Shown one piece after another: positions 15,990-25,089 of a DNA stretch of 35,683 nucleotides (position 1 is its first letter; every line of letters begins with the position of its first letter). The stretch is from Saccharomonospora iraqiensis subsp. paurometabolica YIM 90007 (GTDB lineage: Bacteria; Actinomycetota; Actinomycetes; Mycobacteriales; Pseudonocardiaceae). The notes below the pieces were generated by a model. That model searched no databases and had not been told where the DNA came from. It saw only the letters and a list, made by a program, of their open reading frames with translations. The position numbers and the translations under genes are program-made. The stretch spans positions 199,569-235,251 of the forward strand of contig NZ_KI912213.1 of the NCBI RefSeq assembly GCF_000231035.2. The letters run 5' to 3'.

Positions 15990-17153
15990 CTAGGCGGGAT
16001 CACGTGCGCGTTGCCGTCGCAACCGCGGAACGAGCGACACCGCCGCCGCGGCCAACAGACCCGCGCAGGTGAGCCAGAACACGGCGGCGGTGTCGAACAG
16101 GGTGACCGCGACGGCGCCGAAGGCCAGCAGCCCCGCCCACAGGTAGATCAACAGAACCGCCCGCCGCTGGGAGTGCCCGATCTCCAGCAGCCGGTGGTGC
16201 AGATGCATCTTGTCCGCCGCGAACGGACTCTCCCCCCGCCGGGTGCGCCGCACGACGGCGAGGATGAGGTCCAGCAACGGCAGGAACAGCACCGCGGCCA
16301 CGACGAACAGCGGGGACAGCAGCGCCACGACGTCGGTGGCGTCGAAGGAGCTGTAGTTGATCCGGCCGGAGGCGGACGTGCTCGCGGCGGCGAGCATCAG
16401 CCCGATCATCATCGACCCGGAGTCGCCCATGAAGATCCGCGCGGGCTGGAAGTTGTGCGGGAGGAATCCCAGGCACGCGCCCGCGAGGGTGGCGGCGATC
16501 AGGGCGGGCGGGTAGGTGCCGACGTCGCCGCCGGAGGACGCCAGCAGCCCGAGTGAGAAGGCGCACGTGGCCGCCGCGGCGATGAAGCCGAGGCCGCCGG
16601 CGAGCCCGTCCAGCCCGTCGACGAAGTTCATCGCGTTGACCATGACCACCACGAGGACGACGGCCAGCAGGCCGCCCTGGTTGCGGTCGAACATGAGCAC
16701 CTGACCGAGTGCGTCCGGGTCACCCCCCCAGGGCACCCACAACGACACCCACTGCACCCCGAAGAGCACGAGAATGCCCGCACACATCACCTGGCCGGCG
16801 AGCTTGGTCCAGGCGTCGAGTTCGAACCGGTCGTCCAGTGCGCCGATCAGGACGATCACCCCGCCCCCGATGAGGACGGCGACCGGGTCGTAGGAGTACT
16901 CGAACGCACGACGCAACACCGGGAGCTGGTGGGCCATCGCCATGCCCCCCAGCACACCGAAGTACATCGCGACTCCACCCATCCGGGGCATCGGCGCGAC
17001 ATGGACGTCCCGCTTGCGGGGGACGGCGACGGCTCGCACCCGGAGGGCGAACCGCCGCACCACGGCGGTGAGCAGGAAGGTCAGCACGGCCGAGACGAGC
17101 CCCACGAGCACGTACTCGCGGATGGGCAGCCCGGCGGACACGGCGGAGTTCAC
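15990..17153 (-). CDS. wecA: Polyprenyl-phosphate GlcNAc-1-phosphate transferase (MraY/WecA family)
   Basis: Integral membrane enzyme that transfers GlcNAc-1-phosphate from UDP-GlcNAc to a polyprenyl phosphate; in mycobacteria (Rv1302) this starts the arabinogalactan linker. It has 387 residues and about eleven hydrophobic segments. Family motifs are PRMGGVAMYFG (56-66), GALDDRFELD with the DD pair (104-113), NAMNFVDGLDG (173-183), FMGDSGSM (241-248) and HLHHRL (317-322) in the last cytosolic loop. The start is GTG. A TAGCGT at 17202-17207 could be a -10. The acceptor lipid and downstream polymer are inferred from family and order. Confidence 0.93.
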   Translation of the reverse strand: MNSAVSAGLPIREYVLVGLVSAVLTFLLTAVVRRFALRVRAVAVPRKRDVHVAPMPRMGGVAMYFGVLGGMAMAHQLPVLRRAFEYSYDPVAVLIGGGVIVLIGALDDRFELDAWTKLAGQVMCAGILVLFGVQWVSLWVPWGGDPDALGQVLMFDRNQGGLLAVVLVVVMVNAMNFVDGLDGLAGGLGFIAAAATCAFSLGLLASSGGDVGTYPPALIAATLAGACLGFLPHNFQPARIFMGDSGSMMIGLMLAAASTSASGRINYSSFDATDVVALLSPLFVVAAVLFLPLLDLILAVVRRTRRGESPFAADKMHLHHRLLEIGHSQRRAVLLIYLWAGLLAFGAVAVTLFDTAAVFWLTCAGLLAAAAVSLVPRLRRQRARDPA

Positions 17154-17223
17154 GACCGACTCAACTCCGACGGGCGACGGGGGAAGGGAACACGGCCCGT
17201 AACGCTATCGCCACCCTGCACGG

Positions 17224-17874
17224 TCACCGCGCCGGGCCGACCTCGACGCCGAGCACCTCGGACACCGCGTCGGCCGTGACCGGCCCCTCCCGCAGCATCA
17301 CCGGGTGCGGCCCGGTGAGGTCCACGATCGTGGACGCCACCGGTTCGCCGCTGGGACCGCCGTCGAGGTAGACGGCGACCGAGTCGCCGAGCTGGTCGCT
17401 CGCCTCCCGCGCCGTCGCCGCGGGGGGCATCCCGGAGACGTTGGCGCTGGAGACCGCCATCGGCCCGACCTCGCGCAGCAGTTCGAGGGCGACCGGGTGC
17501 AGCGGCATCCGCAGCATGACCGTCCCGCGCGTGGAACCGAGGTCCCACTGCAGGCTGGGTGCGTGCGGCAGCACGAGGGAGAGGTCACCGGGCCAGAACG
17601 CCTCGATCAACGCACGGGCCTCGCGCGAGACGCCCAGCACCAGTCCATCCACTGTGGACCACGAACCGACGAGGACGCCGACCGGCATGTCCGGTCCGCG
17701 CCGTTTGGCCCGCAGCAGCGCCCGCACCGCGGCGGAGTCGAAGGCGTCCGCCCCGATCCCGTACACCGTGTCGGTGGGCAGGACGACGAGCCTGCCGGAA
17801 CGCACCGCCGCGGCGGCCGCCTTCAGCCCCTCCGCACGGGCGGCCGGGTCGTCACACTCGTACACCGCACTCAT
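17224..17874 (-). CDS. tsaC: L-threonylcarbamoyladenylate synthase (Sua5/YrdC)
   Basis: This enzyme makes threonylcarbamoyl-AMP from Thr, bicarbonate and ATP for the t6A37 modification of ANN-decoding tRNAs. It has 216 residues, a YrdC domain without the Sua5 C-terminal extension. Visible are LVVLPTDTVYGIGADAFD (29-46), the basic AKRRGPDMPVGVLV loop (56-69), FWPGDLSLVLP (93-103), GTVMLRMPLHP (117-127) and SSANVSGMPP (142-151). The ATG is 8 nt after a TAGGCT box, which predicts its own leaderless mRNA in addition to any read-through from prmC. An in-frame extension covering antisense of prmC is open but not real. Confidence 0.94.
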   Translation of the reverse strand: MSAVYECDDPAARAEGLKAAAAAVRSGRLVVLPTDTVYGIGADAFDSAAVRALLRAKRRGPDMPVGVLVGSWSTVDGLVLGVSREARALIEAFWPGDLSLVLPHAPSLQWDLGSTRGTVMLRMPLHPVALELLREVGPMAVSSANVSGMPPAATAREASDQLGDSVAVYLDGGPSGEPVASTIVDLTGPHPVMLREGPVTADAVSEVLGVEVGPAR

Positions 17875-17882
17875 GCCGGCCA

Positions 17883-17888
17883 AGCCTA
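17883..17888 (-). promoter_or_regulatory. -10 box for leaderless tsaC
   Basis: TAGGCT on the minus strand ends 8 nt before the tsaC ATG, with no Shine-Dalgarno between. Confidence 0.45.
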
Positions 17889-17966
17889 GCGATCCGGTTC
17901 CGGCCCCCGCGTGCCGTGTCCCGCCACCCGGCGCGGGCGCCATCCCGACCGGAGGCGGTCGCCGGC

Positions 17967-18830
17967 TCACACCCGACGCGCGGTGACGAACCGGGGACGC
18001 CCGGCGAGGTCGGTGTGCTCGGTGACGTCGGTCAGCACCGACCGGGCCAGCAGCAGCGGCGGCACCGTGCGCGCGTGGCTGTCGTCGTGCTCGATCGCCA
18101 TCCCCCCACCCGGGCGCAACAGCCGCGTCGCCATCGCCACCACGTCCCGGATCACGTCCAGGCCGCCGCCCGGGGCGAACACCGCCGCCGGCGGGTCGAA
18201 TCCGGCCACCTCCGGGGGAACCGGCGTGCCCTCGGGGACGTACGGCGGATTGCACAGCACCAGGTCGACGAGCCCGTCCAGTTCCGCGAACACGGACGGG
18301 TCGGCCACGTCCCCGGAGTACAACCGGATCGGGGTGTCGCCCTCTTGCGCCCGGGCGTCGGCGTTGTGCCGTGCCCACCCGAGCGCGTCCGGGTCGTTGT
18401 CCAGGGCGTACACCACGGCGTCCGGCCGGGCGTGCGCGGCGGCCAGGGCCAGGGCCCCCGACCCGGTGCACAGGTCCACCACCACCGGGTACCGGCGTTC
18501 GGCGATCAGGCGCAGCCCCCAGTCGAGCAGGAGCTCGGTCTCCGGACGGGGGACGAACACACCGGCGCCGACCTCGACGGTGATGCCGCCCATCGCGGCG
18601 TGGCCGAGCAGATACTGCAACGGCACCCGTCGTGCCCGGCGCGCGACCAGATCCCGGATCGCCTCCACCACGGGCGGATCCACCAACGGGATGAGCGGGA
18701 GTCGGCCGCGTTCGACGTCGAGCACGTGGGCGGCGATCAGCTCCGCGTCCGTGCGGGCCGATTCCACCCCCGCCTGTTCGAGGGTCCGCGTCGCCTCCAG
18801 GATCGCCAGTCGCAGTGCCAGTCTTCGCAC
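17967..18830 (-). CDS. prmC: Peptide chain release factor glutamine methyltransferase PrmC
   Basis: PrmC methylates the Gln of the GGQ motif in release factors, using S-adenosylmethionine. It has 287 residues. The N-terminal helical domain includes RVPLQYLLGHAAMGG (68-82), and the methyltransferase fold has VPRPETELLLDW (93-104), the SAM loop DLCTGSGALALA (119-130) and the catalytic NPPY (194-197). It follows prfA by 65 nt on the same strand, so enzyme and substrate gene are paired. The start is GTG with a weak ribosome site. Confidence 0.95.
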   Translation of the reverse strand: MRRLALRLAILEATRTLEQAGVESARTDAELIAAHVLDVERGRLPLIPLVDPPVVEAIRDLVARRARRVPLQYLLGHAAMGGITVEVGAGVFVPRPETELLLDWGLRLIAERRYPVVVDLCTGSGALALAAAHARPDAVVYALDNDPDALGWARHNADARAQEGDTPIRLYSGDVADPSVFAELDGLVDLVLCNPPYVPEGTPVPPEVAGFDPPAAVFAPGGGLDVIRDVVAMATRLLRPGGGMAIEHDDSHARTVPPLLLARSVLTDVTEHTDLAGRPRFVTARRV

Positions 18831-18895
18831 GCACCCAGCTTGTCACGCGCCCGTGCGCGCTCCTCCGGCGCACCGGGGGACGGCACCGGCCGCGC

Positions 18896-19966
18896 TCACA
18901 CCCCGGAGTCGGCCATGCGCTCGGCCCGGTCGGCGGCGCGCAGGGCGTCGAGCACGCCGGTCAGCTCACCTTCGAGGACCTGGTCCAGGTTGTAGGCCTT
19001 GTAGTTGATCCGGTGGTCGGAGATGCGGTTCTCCGGGAAGTTGTAGGTGCGCACCCGCTCCGAACGGTCGACGGTGCGCACCTGGGAACGACGGTCCTCC
19101 GCGGCCCGGGCCTCGGCCTCCTCCTCGGCCATGGCCTGCAACCGCGCGTGCAGGACCCGGATGGCCCGCGCACGGTTCTGGATCTGGGACTTCTCGTTCT
19201 GGCAGGAGACCACGACGCCGGTCGGCAGGTGGGTCACACGGATCGCGGAATCGGTGGTGTTCACGCTCTGCCCACCCGGTCCGGACGAGCGGAACGCGTC
19301 GATCCGGAGGTCGTTCATGTCGAGTTCCACCTCGACCTCCTCCTGTTCGGGGTAGACGAGCACCCCCGCCGCGGAGGTGTGGATGCGGCCCTGCGACTCG
19401 GTGGCGGGCACGCGCTGGACACGGTGCACCCCGCCCTCGAACTTCATCCTGGCCCAGACGCCGTCGGCCTCGGTGCCGCGACTCTTCAGTGACACCGTCA
19501 CGTCCTTGTACCCGCCCAGCTCGGACTCCGTGGCGTCCAGGATCTCGGCCTTCCAGCCCTCCCGTTCGGCGTAACGCAGATACATCCGCAGCAGATCCCC
19601 CGCGAACAGGGCGGACTCCTCGCCGCCCTCCCCCGACTTGATCTCCATGACGACGTCCGAGGCGTCGTGTGGATCGCGGGGCAGCAACAGTTCGGTGAGC
19701 CGGGATTCGAGTGCGGGCACCGTCCGCGCCAGCTGCTCGGCCTCCTCGGCGAACGAGTCGTCCTCCGCGGCGAGCTCGCGCGCGGTGCCCAGGTCCGACC
19801 GCGCGGTCTCCAGCTCGTTCAGCGTCTTGACCACGGGCGCCAGTTCGGCGTAGCGACGCCCCAACCTGCGGGCGCGGGTCTGGTCGGCGTGCACGGCCGG
19901 GTCCGCGAGCTGCTGTTCCAGTTCGGCGTACTCGTCGAGCAGCGTCCGCAGTGAGCTCGAATCCAC
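18896..19966 (-). CDS. prfA: Peptide chain release factor 1
   Basis: RF1 recognises UAA and UAG stop codons and triggers peptidyl-tRNA hydrolysis. It has 356 residues, standard length. The codon-recognition tripeptide PAT is at 187-189 within [19 protein letters not shown]. The catalytic GGQ (231-233) sits in [20 protein letters not shown], and the Gln is the PrmC methylation target. The start is GTG ([20 protein letters not shown]) with a GGAAGG about 8 nt upstream. It is separated from rpmE by a strong intrinsic terminator, so it may have its own promoter or depend on read-through. Confidence 0.98.
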   Translation of the reverse strand: MDSSSLRTLLDEYAELEQQLADPAVHADQTRARRLGRRYAELAPVVKTLNELETARSDLGTARELAAEDDSFAEEAEQLARTVPALESRLTELLLPRDPHDASDVVMEIKSGEGGEESALFAGDLLRMYLRYAEREGWKAEILDATESELGGYKDVTVSLKSRGTEADGVWARMKFEGGVHRVQRVPATESQGRIHTSAAGVLVYPEQEEVEVELDMNDLRIDAFRSSGPGGQSVNTTDSAIRVTHLPTGVVVSCQNEKSQIQNRARAIRVLHARLQAMAEEEAEARAAEDRRSQVRTVDRSERVRTYNFPENRISDHRINYKAYNLDQVLEGELTGVLDALRAADRAERMADSGV

Positions 19967-20007
19967 GGCCCCACCTTCCTCGTGCCGACCTTTCCCGGGT
20001 GACTGAG

Positions 20008-20057
20008 AAAAACGGCGCCCGCTCCCGGCCGCGTCGCGGGTCGGGAGCGGGCGCCGT
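20008..20057 (-). terminator. Rho-independent terminator after rpmE
   Basis: ACGGCGCCCGCTCCC (20012-20026) pairs perfectly with GGGAGCGGGCGCCGT (20043-20057): a 15-bp GC stem with a 16-nt loop. On the minus strand it is followed by a run of five U (20012-20008) and then CUC. It lies 9 nt after the rpmE stop and is one of the two canonical terminators in the window. Confidence 0.92.
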
Positions 20058-20065
20058 CGTCGGAG

Positions 20066-20296
20066 CTACTGGTCGTTCGAGCCCTTGCCGCGGCGCTTGC
20101 CGTACCGGGCCTCGAACCGGGCCACGCGGCCGCCGGTGTCCAGGATCTTCTGCTTGCCGGTGTAGAACGGGTGGCACGCGGAGCAGATCTCGACCTGGAT
20201 GGAGCCGGTCTCACTGGTGCTCCTGGTGGTGAAGCTGTTGCCGCAACCGCACGTGACCGTGGTGGTCACGTAGTCGGGGTGAATACCGCTCTTCAT
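20066..20296 (-). CDS. rpmE: Large ribosomal subunit protein bL31 (zinc-binding, C+ form)
   Basis: Ribosomal protein of 76 residues starting [20 protein letters not shown]. Cys16, Cys18, Cys38 and Cys41 (CGC and CSAC) form the zinc site of the C+ L31 type. The [20 protein letters not shown] tail is typical. AGAGAGGA lies 5 nt before the ATG. The 178-nt spacer to rho contains the rho terminator and an imperfect long hairpin just before rpmE, and a canonical terminator follows, so rpmE behaves as an independent short transcript. C+ paralogues can be replaced by zinc-free L31 under zinc limitation in other bacteria. No second copy is in the window. Confidence 0.97.
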   Translation of the reverse strand: MKSGIHPDYVTTTVTCGCGNSFTTRSTSETGSIQVEICSACHPFYTGKQKILDTGGRVARFEARYGKRRGKGSNDQ

Positions 20297-20325
20297 GGTG
20301 TCCTCTCTGGAGATGGCCGCCGGAT

Positions 20326-20355
20326 CCCCGGGACGCCGGAACGGGCGTGCCGGGG
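20326..20355 (-). promoter_or_regulatory. Leader hairpin upstream of rpmE (candidate L31 leader)
   Basis: CCCCGG (20326-20331) pairs with CCGGGG (20350-20355), and ACGCC (20333-20337) with GGCGT (20344-20348), with one mismatch between and a 6-nt loop, 29 nt before the rpmE ATG. Structured leaders bound by L31 are known for actinobacterial rpmE genes. Whether this is one needs covariance-model comparison. Confidence 0.4.
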
Positions 20356-20410
20356 TGAACCGGTGCCGGACGTGTAGCGGAACAAGTCTGCCAGACTCGG
20401 AGCAACGTCC

Positions 20411-20442
20411 CCGCCGGGACCCGTATTCCGGGTACCCGGCGG
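20411..20442 (-). terminator. Hairpin terminator after rho
   Basis: CCGCCGGG plus ACCCG (20411-20423) pairs with CGGGT plus CCCGGCGG (20429-20442) around a 5-nt loop, 13 bp with a single bulged A. It lies 32 nt after the rho stop. No U-tract follows. Confidence 0.65.
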
Positions 20443-20474
20443 AAACCGTCGCCGCACCTGCCCGGTGGGAGGTG

Positions 20475-22598
20475 TCAGTCCTCCTCCGCACCGGGCGTGG
20501 TCTTGGAGACCTGCATCAGGAACTCGGCGTTCGTCTTCGTCTTGCGCAGCCGGTCCAGCAGGAGGTCGATCGCCTGCTGCGTGTCCAGCGCGTGCAGCAC
20601 CCGGTGCAGCTTGTGCGTCACACCGAGCTCGTCCGGCGAGAGCAGCAGCTCCTCCTTCCGGGTGCCGGACGGGTTGACGTCCACCGCGGGGAACACCCGC
20701 CGCTCGGCGATCTTGCGGTCCAACTTGAGCTCGGCGTTGCCGGTGCCCTTGAACTCCTCGAAGATCACCGTGTCGCCGGTGGATCCCGTCTCCACCATCG
20801 CCGTGGCGAAGATGGTCAGCGACCCGCCGCCCTCGATGTTGCGCGCCGCGCCGAGGAACCGCTTCGGCGGGAACAGCGCCGTGGAGTCCACACCACCGGA
20901 CAGGATCCGGCCGGACGCCGGGGCGGCCAGGTTGTAGGCCCGGCCGAGGCGGGTGATCGAGTCGAGCAGCACCACCACGTCGTGCCCCATCTCGACCAGC
21001 CGTTTGGCCCGCTCGATGGACAGCTCGGCCACCGAGGTGTGGTCCGACGGCGGACGGTCGAACGTCGAGGCGATCACCTCGCCGTTGACCGACCGCTGCA
21101 TGTCGGTGACCTCTTCGGGCCGCTCGTCCACGAGCACGACCATCAGGTGGCACTCGGGGTTGTTCGTGGTGATCGCGTTCGCGACGTCCTGCATGATCGT
21201 GGTCTTGCCCGCCTTCGGCGGGGACACGATCAGCGCACGCTGTCCCTTGCCGACCGGCATCACCAGGTCGATGACCCGGGTGGTCATCTTGTTCGGCGTG
21301 GTCTCCAGCCGCAGTCGCTCGTTGGGGTAGAGCGGAGTCAGCTTGTGGAACTCGGCCCGCTTCTTCGCGACGTCCGCGTCGAGGCCGTTGACCGAGTCCA
21401 CCCGCACGAGCGGGTTGAACTTCTGCCGCTGCTGTTCGCCCTCCCGCGGCTGCCGGACGACCCCGGTGATCGCGTCGCCGCGGCGCAACCCGTGCTTGCG
21501 CACCAGCGACATCGAGACGTAGACGTCGTTCTGCCCGGGCAGGTACCCCGAGGTGCGCACGAACGCGTAGTTCTCCAGCACGTCGAGGATCCCGGCGACG
21601 GGGAGCAGAACGTCGTCCTCGCGGACGTCGGTGTCGGTGCCACCGCCGCCCTCGCCCCGGCCGCGCCGCTTGCGGTCGCGGTACCGGCGGCCGCGACGGC
21701 CGCCGCGTTCGTCGTCGTCTGCACCCTGACCGCTCTGGGCGCCCTGACCACCCTGGCCGCCCGCGTTGTTCTGGCGGCCCTGGTTGCCGTTCTGCCTGCG
21801 CTGGTCGCCGTCCCGCTGGCCGGTCGAGCCGTCCCCCGAGCCGTCGCCCTTCTGCCTGCCGGACTCCTCGTCCGTGCGGGTGGAGCCGGAGGTGTCGCCG
21901 GAACCGGCGTTCCCCGCGGACCCCCCGCCACGGCCGGAACCGCGACGGCGCCTGCCGGAACGGCCGGAACCGCCGCCGTCCTCCTGCGCGCCCTCGCCGG
22001 ACGACTTGCCCTCGCCGGACCGACGGTCACCGCGTCCGGTCCCGGAGGACCGGCCTTCCCCGTCCGGGGAGCCACCGTCCGGGGACCCGCCCGAACCGGT
22101 CTCCGTCCCTCCGGCCGCGGACTCCGAACCGCTCCGGGCGCCGGCGTCCGGGGAGTCGCTCATCCCGTCCAGCGGCAACGTCGCGGCCGCGGTGCCGGCG
22201 GAGTCCTCGGCCTTCCCCGCGTTCTCCGCCTTCCCCACGTTCTCCGCCTTCCCCGCGCTCGACGGGCCCGCACCCGAATCCGTGGCAGCGGACCCCTTCC
22301 CGGCCCCTGAGGTGTCGGCGTGGCCGGAATCCGCGTCATCCTCGTCGTTCCTGCCGCGCTTGCTCTTGCCCTGACGCTCACGGATCGCGGCGATCAGATC
22401 GCCCTTGCGCATGCCCGTGGTGTCGCCGATGCCCAACTCGGTCGCCAGCGCGCGAAGCTCGGCGATCACCATGCCCGACAGGCCACCGGGACGCCGCTTC
22501 GGGGACGTGGCCGAACCGTTGGACTGCGACGACTGTTCCCCCGAGCCCGATGCCGACTGAGGCTCCACGTCGCCACTCAAAAGATCGGTGTTGCTCAC
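20475..22598 (-). CDS. rho: Transcription termination factor Rho with large disordered insert
   Basis: Hexameric RNA-dependent ATPase/helicase that terminates transcription. It has 707 residues from GTG at 22598, chosen because AAGGA lies 5-6 nt upstream ([20 protein letters not shown]). Order: Rho N-terminal SAP-like helices (about 37-78, [18 protein letters not shown]), then about 245 residues of Gly/Ser/Asp/Arg-rich low complexity (79-325) with short repeats such as [17 protein letters not shown], then the RNA-binding barrel ([20 protein letters not shown], 340-359), Walker A PPKAGKTT (460-467) and Walker [13 protein letters not shown]. Actinobacterial Rho proteins carry inserts of this kind, also Asn/Arg/Gly-rich toward the end. 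It is transcribed from a promoter 256 nt upstream. Confidence 0.98.
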   Translation of the reverse strand: MSNTDLLSGDVEPQSASGSGEQSSQSNGSATSPKRRPGGLSGMVIAELRALATELGIGDTTGMRKGDLIAAIRERQGKSKRGRNDEDDADSGHADTSGAGKGSAATDSGAGPSSAGKAENVGKAENAGKAEDSAGTAAATLPLDGMSDSPDAGARSGSESAAGGTETGSGGSPDGGSPDGEGRSSGTGRGDRRSGEGKSSGEGAQEDGGGSGRSGRRRRGSGRGGGSAGNAGSGDTSGSTRTDEESGRQKGDGSGDGSTGQRDGDQRRQNGNQGRQNNAGGQGGQGAQSGQGADDDERGGRRGRRYRDRKRRGRGEGGGGTDTDVREDDVLLPVAGILDVLENYAFVRTSGYLPGQNDVYVSMSLVRKHGLRRGDAITGVVRQPREGEQQRQKFNPLVRVDSVNGLDADVAKKRAEFHKLTPLYPNERLRLETTPNKMTTRVIDLVMPVGKGQRALIVSPPKAGKTTIMQDVANAITTNNPECHLMVVLVDERPEEVTDMQRSVNGEVIASTFDRPPSDHTSVAELSIERAKRLVEMGHDVVVLLDSITRLGRAYNLAAPASGRILSGGVDSTALFPPKRFLGAARNIEGGGSLTIFATAMVETGSTGDTVIFEEFKGTGNAELKLDRKIAERRVFPAVDVNPSGTRKEELLLSPDELGVTHKLHRVLHALDTQQAIDLLLDRLRKTKTNAEFLMQVSKTTPGAEED
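22213..22266. repeat. 18-bp tandem repeat inside rho
   Basis: About three in-frame 18-bp copies (core TTCTCCGCCTTCCCC on the plus strand) encode the repeated Gly-Lys-Ala-Glu-Asn/Asp pattern in the disordered insert of Rho. Such repeats can change copy number without a frameshift. End points are approximate. Confidence 0.6.
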
Positions 22599-22860
22599 AC
22601 ATGTCCTTCCTGACCGGTCCACGCCTCCACGCGTGAACCAGCGGACCGCCGCCCGCGTCCGAATTGCGAGACGGCGTATGGGGTCCCTGTGCAGACGGAT
22701 CCGACGCCGAGGTTGCGAGAACACGAGCGGAGGAACCGCCGGCACGAGACAGGGCCGGTCACCGCGTCCACCGGACACCCGCGAGAGAGAGCGGACAATC
22801 CGCTCCGGAGGAGATCCGTGAATACCAGGTGCGGGAATGCACGGTGACCGAACGCCTCCG

Positions 22861-22889
22861 AGGGTAGACCGCCGCCGGTCCGGGTGCAA
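22861..22889 (-). promoter_or_regulatory. rho promoter
   Basis: On the minus strand TTGCAC (22884-22889) and TACCCT (22861-22866) are separated by exactly 17 nt, a good sigma-A-type promoter. The expected start is near 22854. Confidence 0.6.
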
Positions 22890-22986
22890 CAACCACCCCC
22901 CACGTGGTGTGGCTCACGCCGCACGGTGCGCGACGAGGCGCTGTCGCCACCCGGCCCGGGCCGCGCCGGGGCGGTGTTCGTTCCTG

Positions 22987-23003
22987 CACCGGATCGGCCG
23001 GTG
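22987..23003 (-). terminator. Short hairpin directly after thrB
   Basis: CACCGG (22987-22992) pairs with CCGGTG (22998-23003) around a 5-nt loop, next to the thrB stop. No U-tract. It may mark the end of the thr transcript. Confidence 0.4.
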
Positions 23004-23882
23004 TCAGCCCACCGTCACCCGCACGCCGTCCCGGTCGACGGGCAGTTCGAAGACGTCGAATCCGTCAACGTCGACCTCGGGCGGGAGTATTCCCGTCGTC
23101 GTCAGCGCGAACACCGAGGGCCCCGCGCCGGAGACCGCCGCGGCCACGCCACGGGCCCGCAGCGCCCGCACGAGCCGGACCGTGGCGGGGAACGCCGGTT
23201 CCCGGTAGTCCTGGTGCAACCGGTCCTGCGTGGCCACCGACAACAGGTCCGGGCGCGTAGTGATCGCGTGCACGGCGAGTGCGCTGCGGCTCGCGGCGAA
23301 CGCGGCGTCCGCGTGCGGGACGGTGTCCGGCAGCAGTCCCCGCGTGCGCCCCGTGGAGGAGCGGTCGTCCGGGACCGCCACCACGGGCCGCAGGGACGGG
23401 TGTGGTGTCAGCCGCTGGGCGTGGAACGCCCCCTCGTCCTGCCAGGCCACCACGAACCCGCCCAGCAGACTCGCGGCGGCGTTGTCGGCGTGCCCCTCGA
23501 ACTCGGCGGCCAGCTGCAGCGCCGTGTCGTCGAGATCCTTGCCCGCCAGGGCGTATCCCGCGGCCACCCCCGCCACGGCCGCCGCGGCGGACGACCCGAG
23601 ACCCCGGGAATGCGGGACGGCGTTGTGGCAGCGCAGCCACAGCCCCGGCACGTCCACCCCGAGATACGTGCAGGCCCGCCGCAACGCGCGCACGACCAGA
23701 TGGGTGTCGTCCGTGGGGACCTCCGACATGTCCCCCGCCCCGGCGTCGCGGACCTCGATCGTGAGGCCGGACCCGGCCACGGCGACCTCGACGACGTCGT
23801 ACAGCCCCAGCGCCATGCCGAAGGTGTCGAAGCCGGGGCCGAGGTTCGCCGTCGAGCCCGGCACGGTGATCGTGTACTTCAC
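23004..23882 (-). CDS. thrB: Homoserine kinase
   Basis: GHMP-family kinase that phosphorylates L-homoserine with ATP, feeding ThrC. It has 292 residues from GTG at 23882 ([20 protein letters not shown]), preceded by GAGGGA. The N-terminal motif [15 protein letters not shown] (8-22) and the ATP loop [20 protein letters not shown] (90-109) are classic, and the C-terminal [12 protein letters not shown] glycine motif is present. It lies 88 nt after thrC with a strong hairpin in the gap, so it may be less strongly coupled than hom and thrC, which overlap. An in-frame extension upstream to 24002 is not supported. Confidence 0.96.
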   Translation of the reverse strand: MKYTITVPGSTANLGPGFDTFGMALGLYDVVEVAVAGSGLTIEVRDAGAGDMSEVPTDDTHLVVRALRRACTYLGVDVPGLWLRCHNAVPHSRGLGSSAAAAVAGVAAGYALAGKDLDDTALQLAAEFEGHADNAAASLLGGFVVAWQDEGAFHAQRLTPHPSLRPVVAVPDDRSSTGRTRGLLPDTVPHADAAFAASRSALAVHAITTRPDLLSVATQDRLHQDYREPAFPATVRLVRALRARGVAAAVSGAGPSVFALTTTGILPPEVDVDGFDVFELPVDRDGVRVTVG

Positions 23883-23934
23883 GCGGTCCCTCTCCCCACT
23901 CGGCCGTGCGCTCCTGACGTGCTGTCGTCCCCCG

Positions 23935-23965
23935 CGTCCCGGAACGCGGAGACCCGCCCGGGACG
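23935..23965 (-). terminator. Hairpin between thrC and thrB
   Basis: CGTCCCGG (23935-23942) pairs with CCGGGACG (23958-23965), and inside it GCGG (23946-23949) pairs with CCGC (23954-23957) over an AGAC loop, leaving a 3-nt bulge. It starts 6 nt after the thrC stop. It may attenuate thrB or protect the upstream message. Confidence 0.5.
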
Positions 23966-23970
23966 TGGTG

Positions 23971-25089
23971 TCACGACAGTTCCAGTGCGGCGGCCACGGC
24001 ACGCGGGTCCACGGCGAGCGGTTCCACCTCCACGTTGTTCTCCAACGCGGTGGCCGGGTCCTTCAGTCCGTGCCCGGTCACCGTGCACACCACCGTCGCC
24101 CCGCGGGGGAGCCTGCCGTCCGCCGCGGTCTTCAGCAGACCGGCCACCCCGGTGGCCGAGGACGGTTCCACGAACACGCCCTCCCGGCCGGCCAGCAGCC
24201 GGTACGCCTCCAGGATCCGCTCGTCGGTGACCGCGTCGAACAGGCCACCGCTGGCGGTCTGCGCCTCCACGGCGGAGTCCCACGACGCGGGACTGCCCAC
24301 GCGGATCGCGGTGGCGACCGTCTCCGGATCGGCGACCGGTTCCCCGCTGACCATCGGGGCGGCCCCGGCCGCCTGGAACCCGAACATCCGGGGCACCCGG
24401 TCCGTCAGGCCGTCGGCCGCGTACTCGCGGTAGCCGCGCCAGTAGGCCGTGATGTTGCCGGCGTTGCCCACCGGCAGGCAGTGGATGTCCGGCGCGTGGC
24501 CGAGCACGTCGCAGATCTCCCACGCCGCGCTCTTCTGTCCCACCAGCCGTACCGGGTTGACCGAGTTGACCAGGGTCACCGGGTAGTCCGTCGCCGTCTT
24601 GCGGGCGAGTTCGAGGCAGTCGTCGAAATTGCCCTCGATCTGCAGGATGCGCGCGCCGTGCAGGACGGCCTGCGCCATCTTCCCCATCGCGATCTTGCCC
24701 TGCGGCACCAGGACGGCGGTGGTGAGTCCGGCACGCGTGGCGTAGGCCGCGGCGGAGGCGGAGGTGTTCCCGGTCGAGGCGCAGATGACCGCCTGCAGTC
24801 CGCTCGCCTTCGCGTGCGTGATGGCCAGCGTCATCCCGCGGTCCTTGAACGACCCGGTCGGGTTGGCCCCCTCGACCTTCAGGTACACCTCGCACCCGGT
24901 CAGCTCCGACAGGTGCGGAGCGGACAGCAACGGTGTGTTGCCCTCCCCGAGGGTGACGATCTCGGCGCCCTCGGGGACCGGGATCCGCGAGGAGTAGGCG
25001 GCCACGACACCGGGCCAGCCCGGTCGGGCCCCGCGTCCAGAGTCCTGCGCGGCGGCGTCGTCCGCGCCGCTCTCGCCGTGCCTGTTCAC
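23971..25089 (-). CDS. thrC: Threonine synthase
   Basis: PLP enzyme converting O-phospho-L-homoserine to L-threonine. It has 372 residues. The PLP lysine is K82 in [14 protein letters not shown] (77-90). The phosphate-binding serine/glycine segment [14 protein letters not shown] and the [17 protein letters not shown] segment are present. It belongs to the short, actinobacterial type (compare Rv1295), with a poorly conserved N-terminal 20 residues. The GTG start overlaps the hom stop by 4 nt (GTGA), indicating coupling. Confidence 0.97.
   Translation of the reverse strand: MNRHGESGADDAAAQDSGRGARPGWPGVVAAYSSRIPVPEGAEIVTLGEGNTPLLSAPHLSELTGCEVYLKVEGANPTGSFKDRGMTLAITHAKASGLQAVICASTGNTSASAAAYATRAGLTTAVLVPQGKIAMGKMAQAVLHGARILQIEGNFDDCLELARKTATDYPVTLVNSVNPVRLVGQKSAAWEICDVLGHAPDIHCLPVGNAGNITAYWRGYREYAADGLTDRVPRMFGFQAAGAAPMVSGEPVADPETVATAIRVGSPASWDSAVEAQTASGGLFDAVTDERILEAYRLLAGREGVFVEPSSATGVAGLLKTAADGRLPRGATVVCTVTGHGLKDPATALENNVEVEPLAVDPRAVAAALELS

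Larger units (their letters stand above)
22599..23003 (-). other. 405-bp spacer: long rho leader
   Basis: No credible gene lies here; short frames are GC-driven. From the promoter at 22861-22889 the rho mRNA would have a leader of about 256 nt (22854-22599). It contains a perfect 7-bp stem GAGCGGA/TCCGCTC with a 3-nt loop (22789-22805). A long leader fits Rho autoregulation known in other bacteria, but no conserved element is recognised. Confidence 0.55.

Noticed and set aside
17875-18873. N-terminal extension of the tsaC frame across the prmC locus
   Set aside because: It is a shadow of prmC. Family similarity of TsaC begins at the ATG at 17874, which also has a -10 box.
20295-22310. Plus-strand open frame of 671 codons
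   Set aside because: Antisense of rho. The composition mirrors the Gly/Arg/Asp-rich insert and no domain is recognisable.
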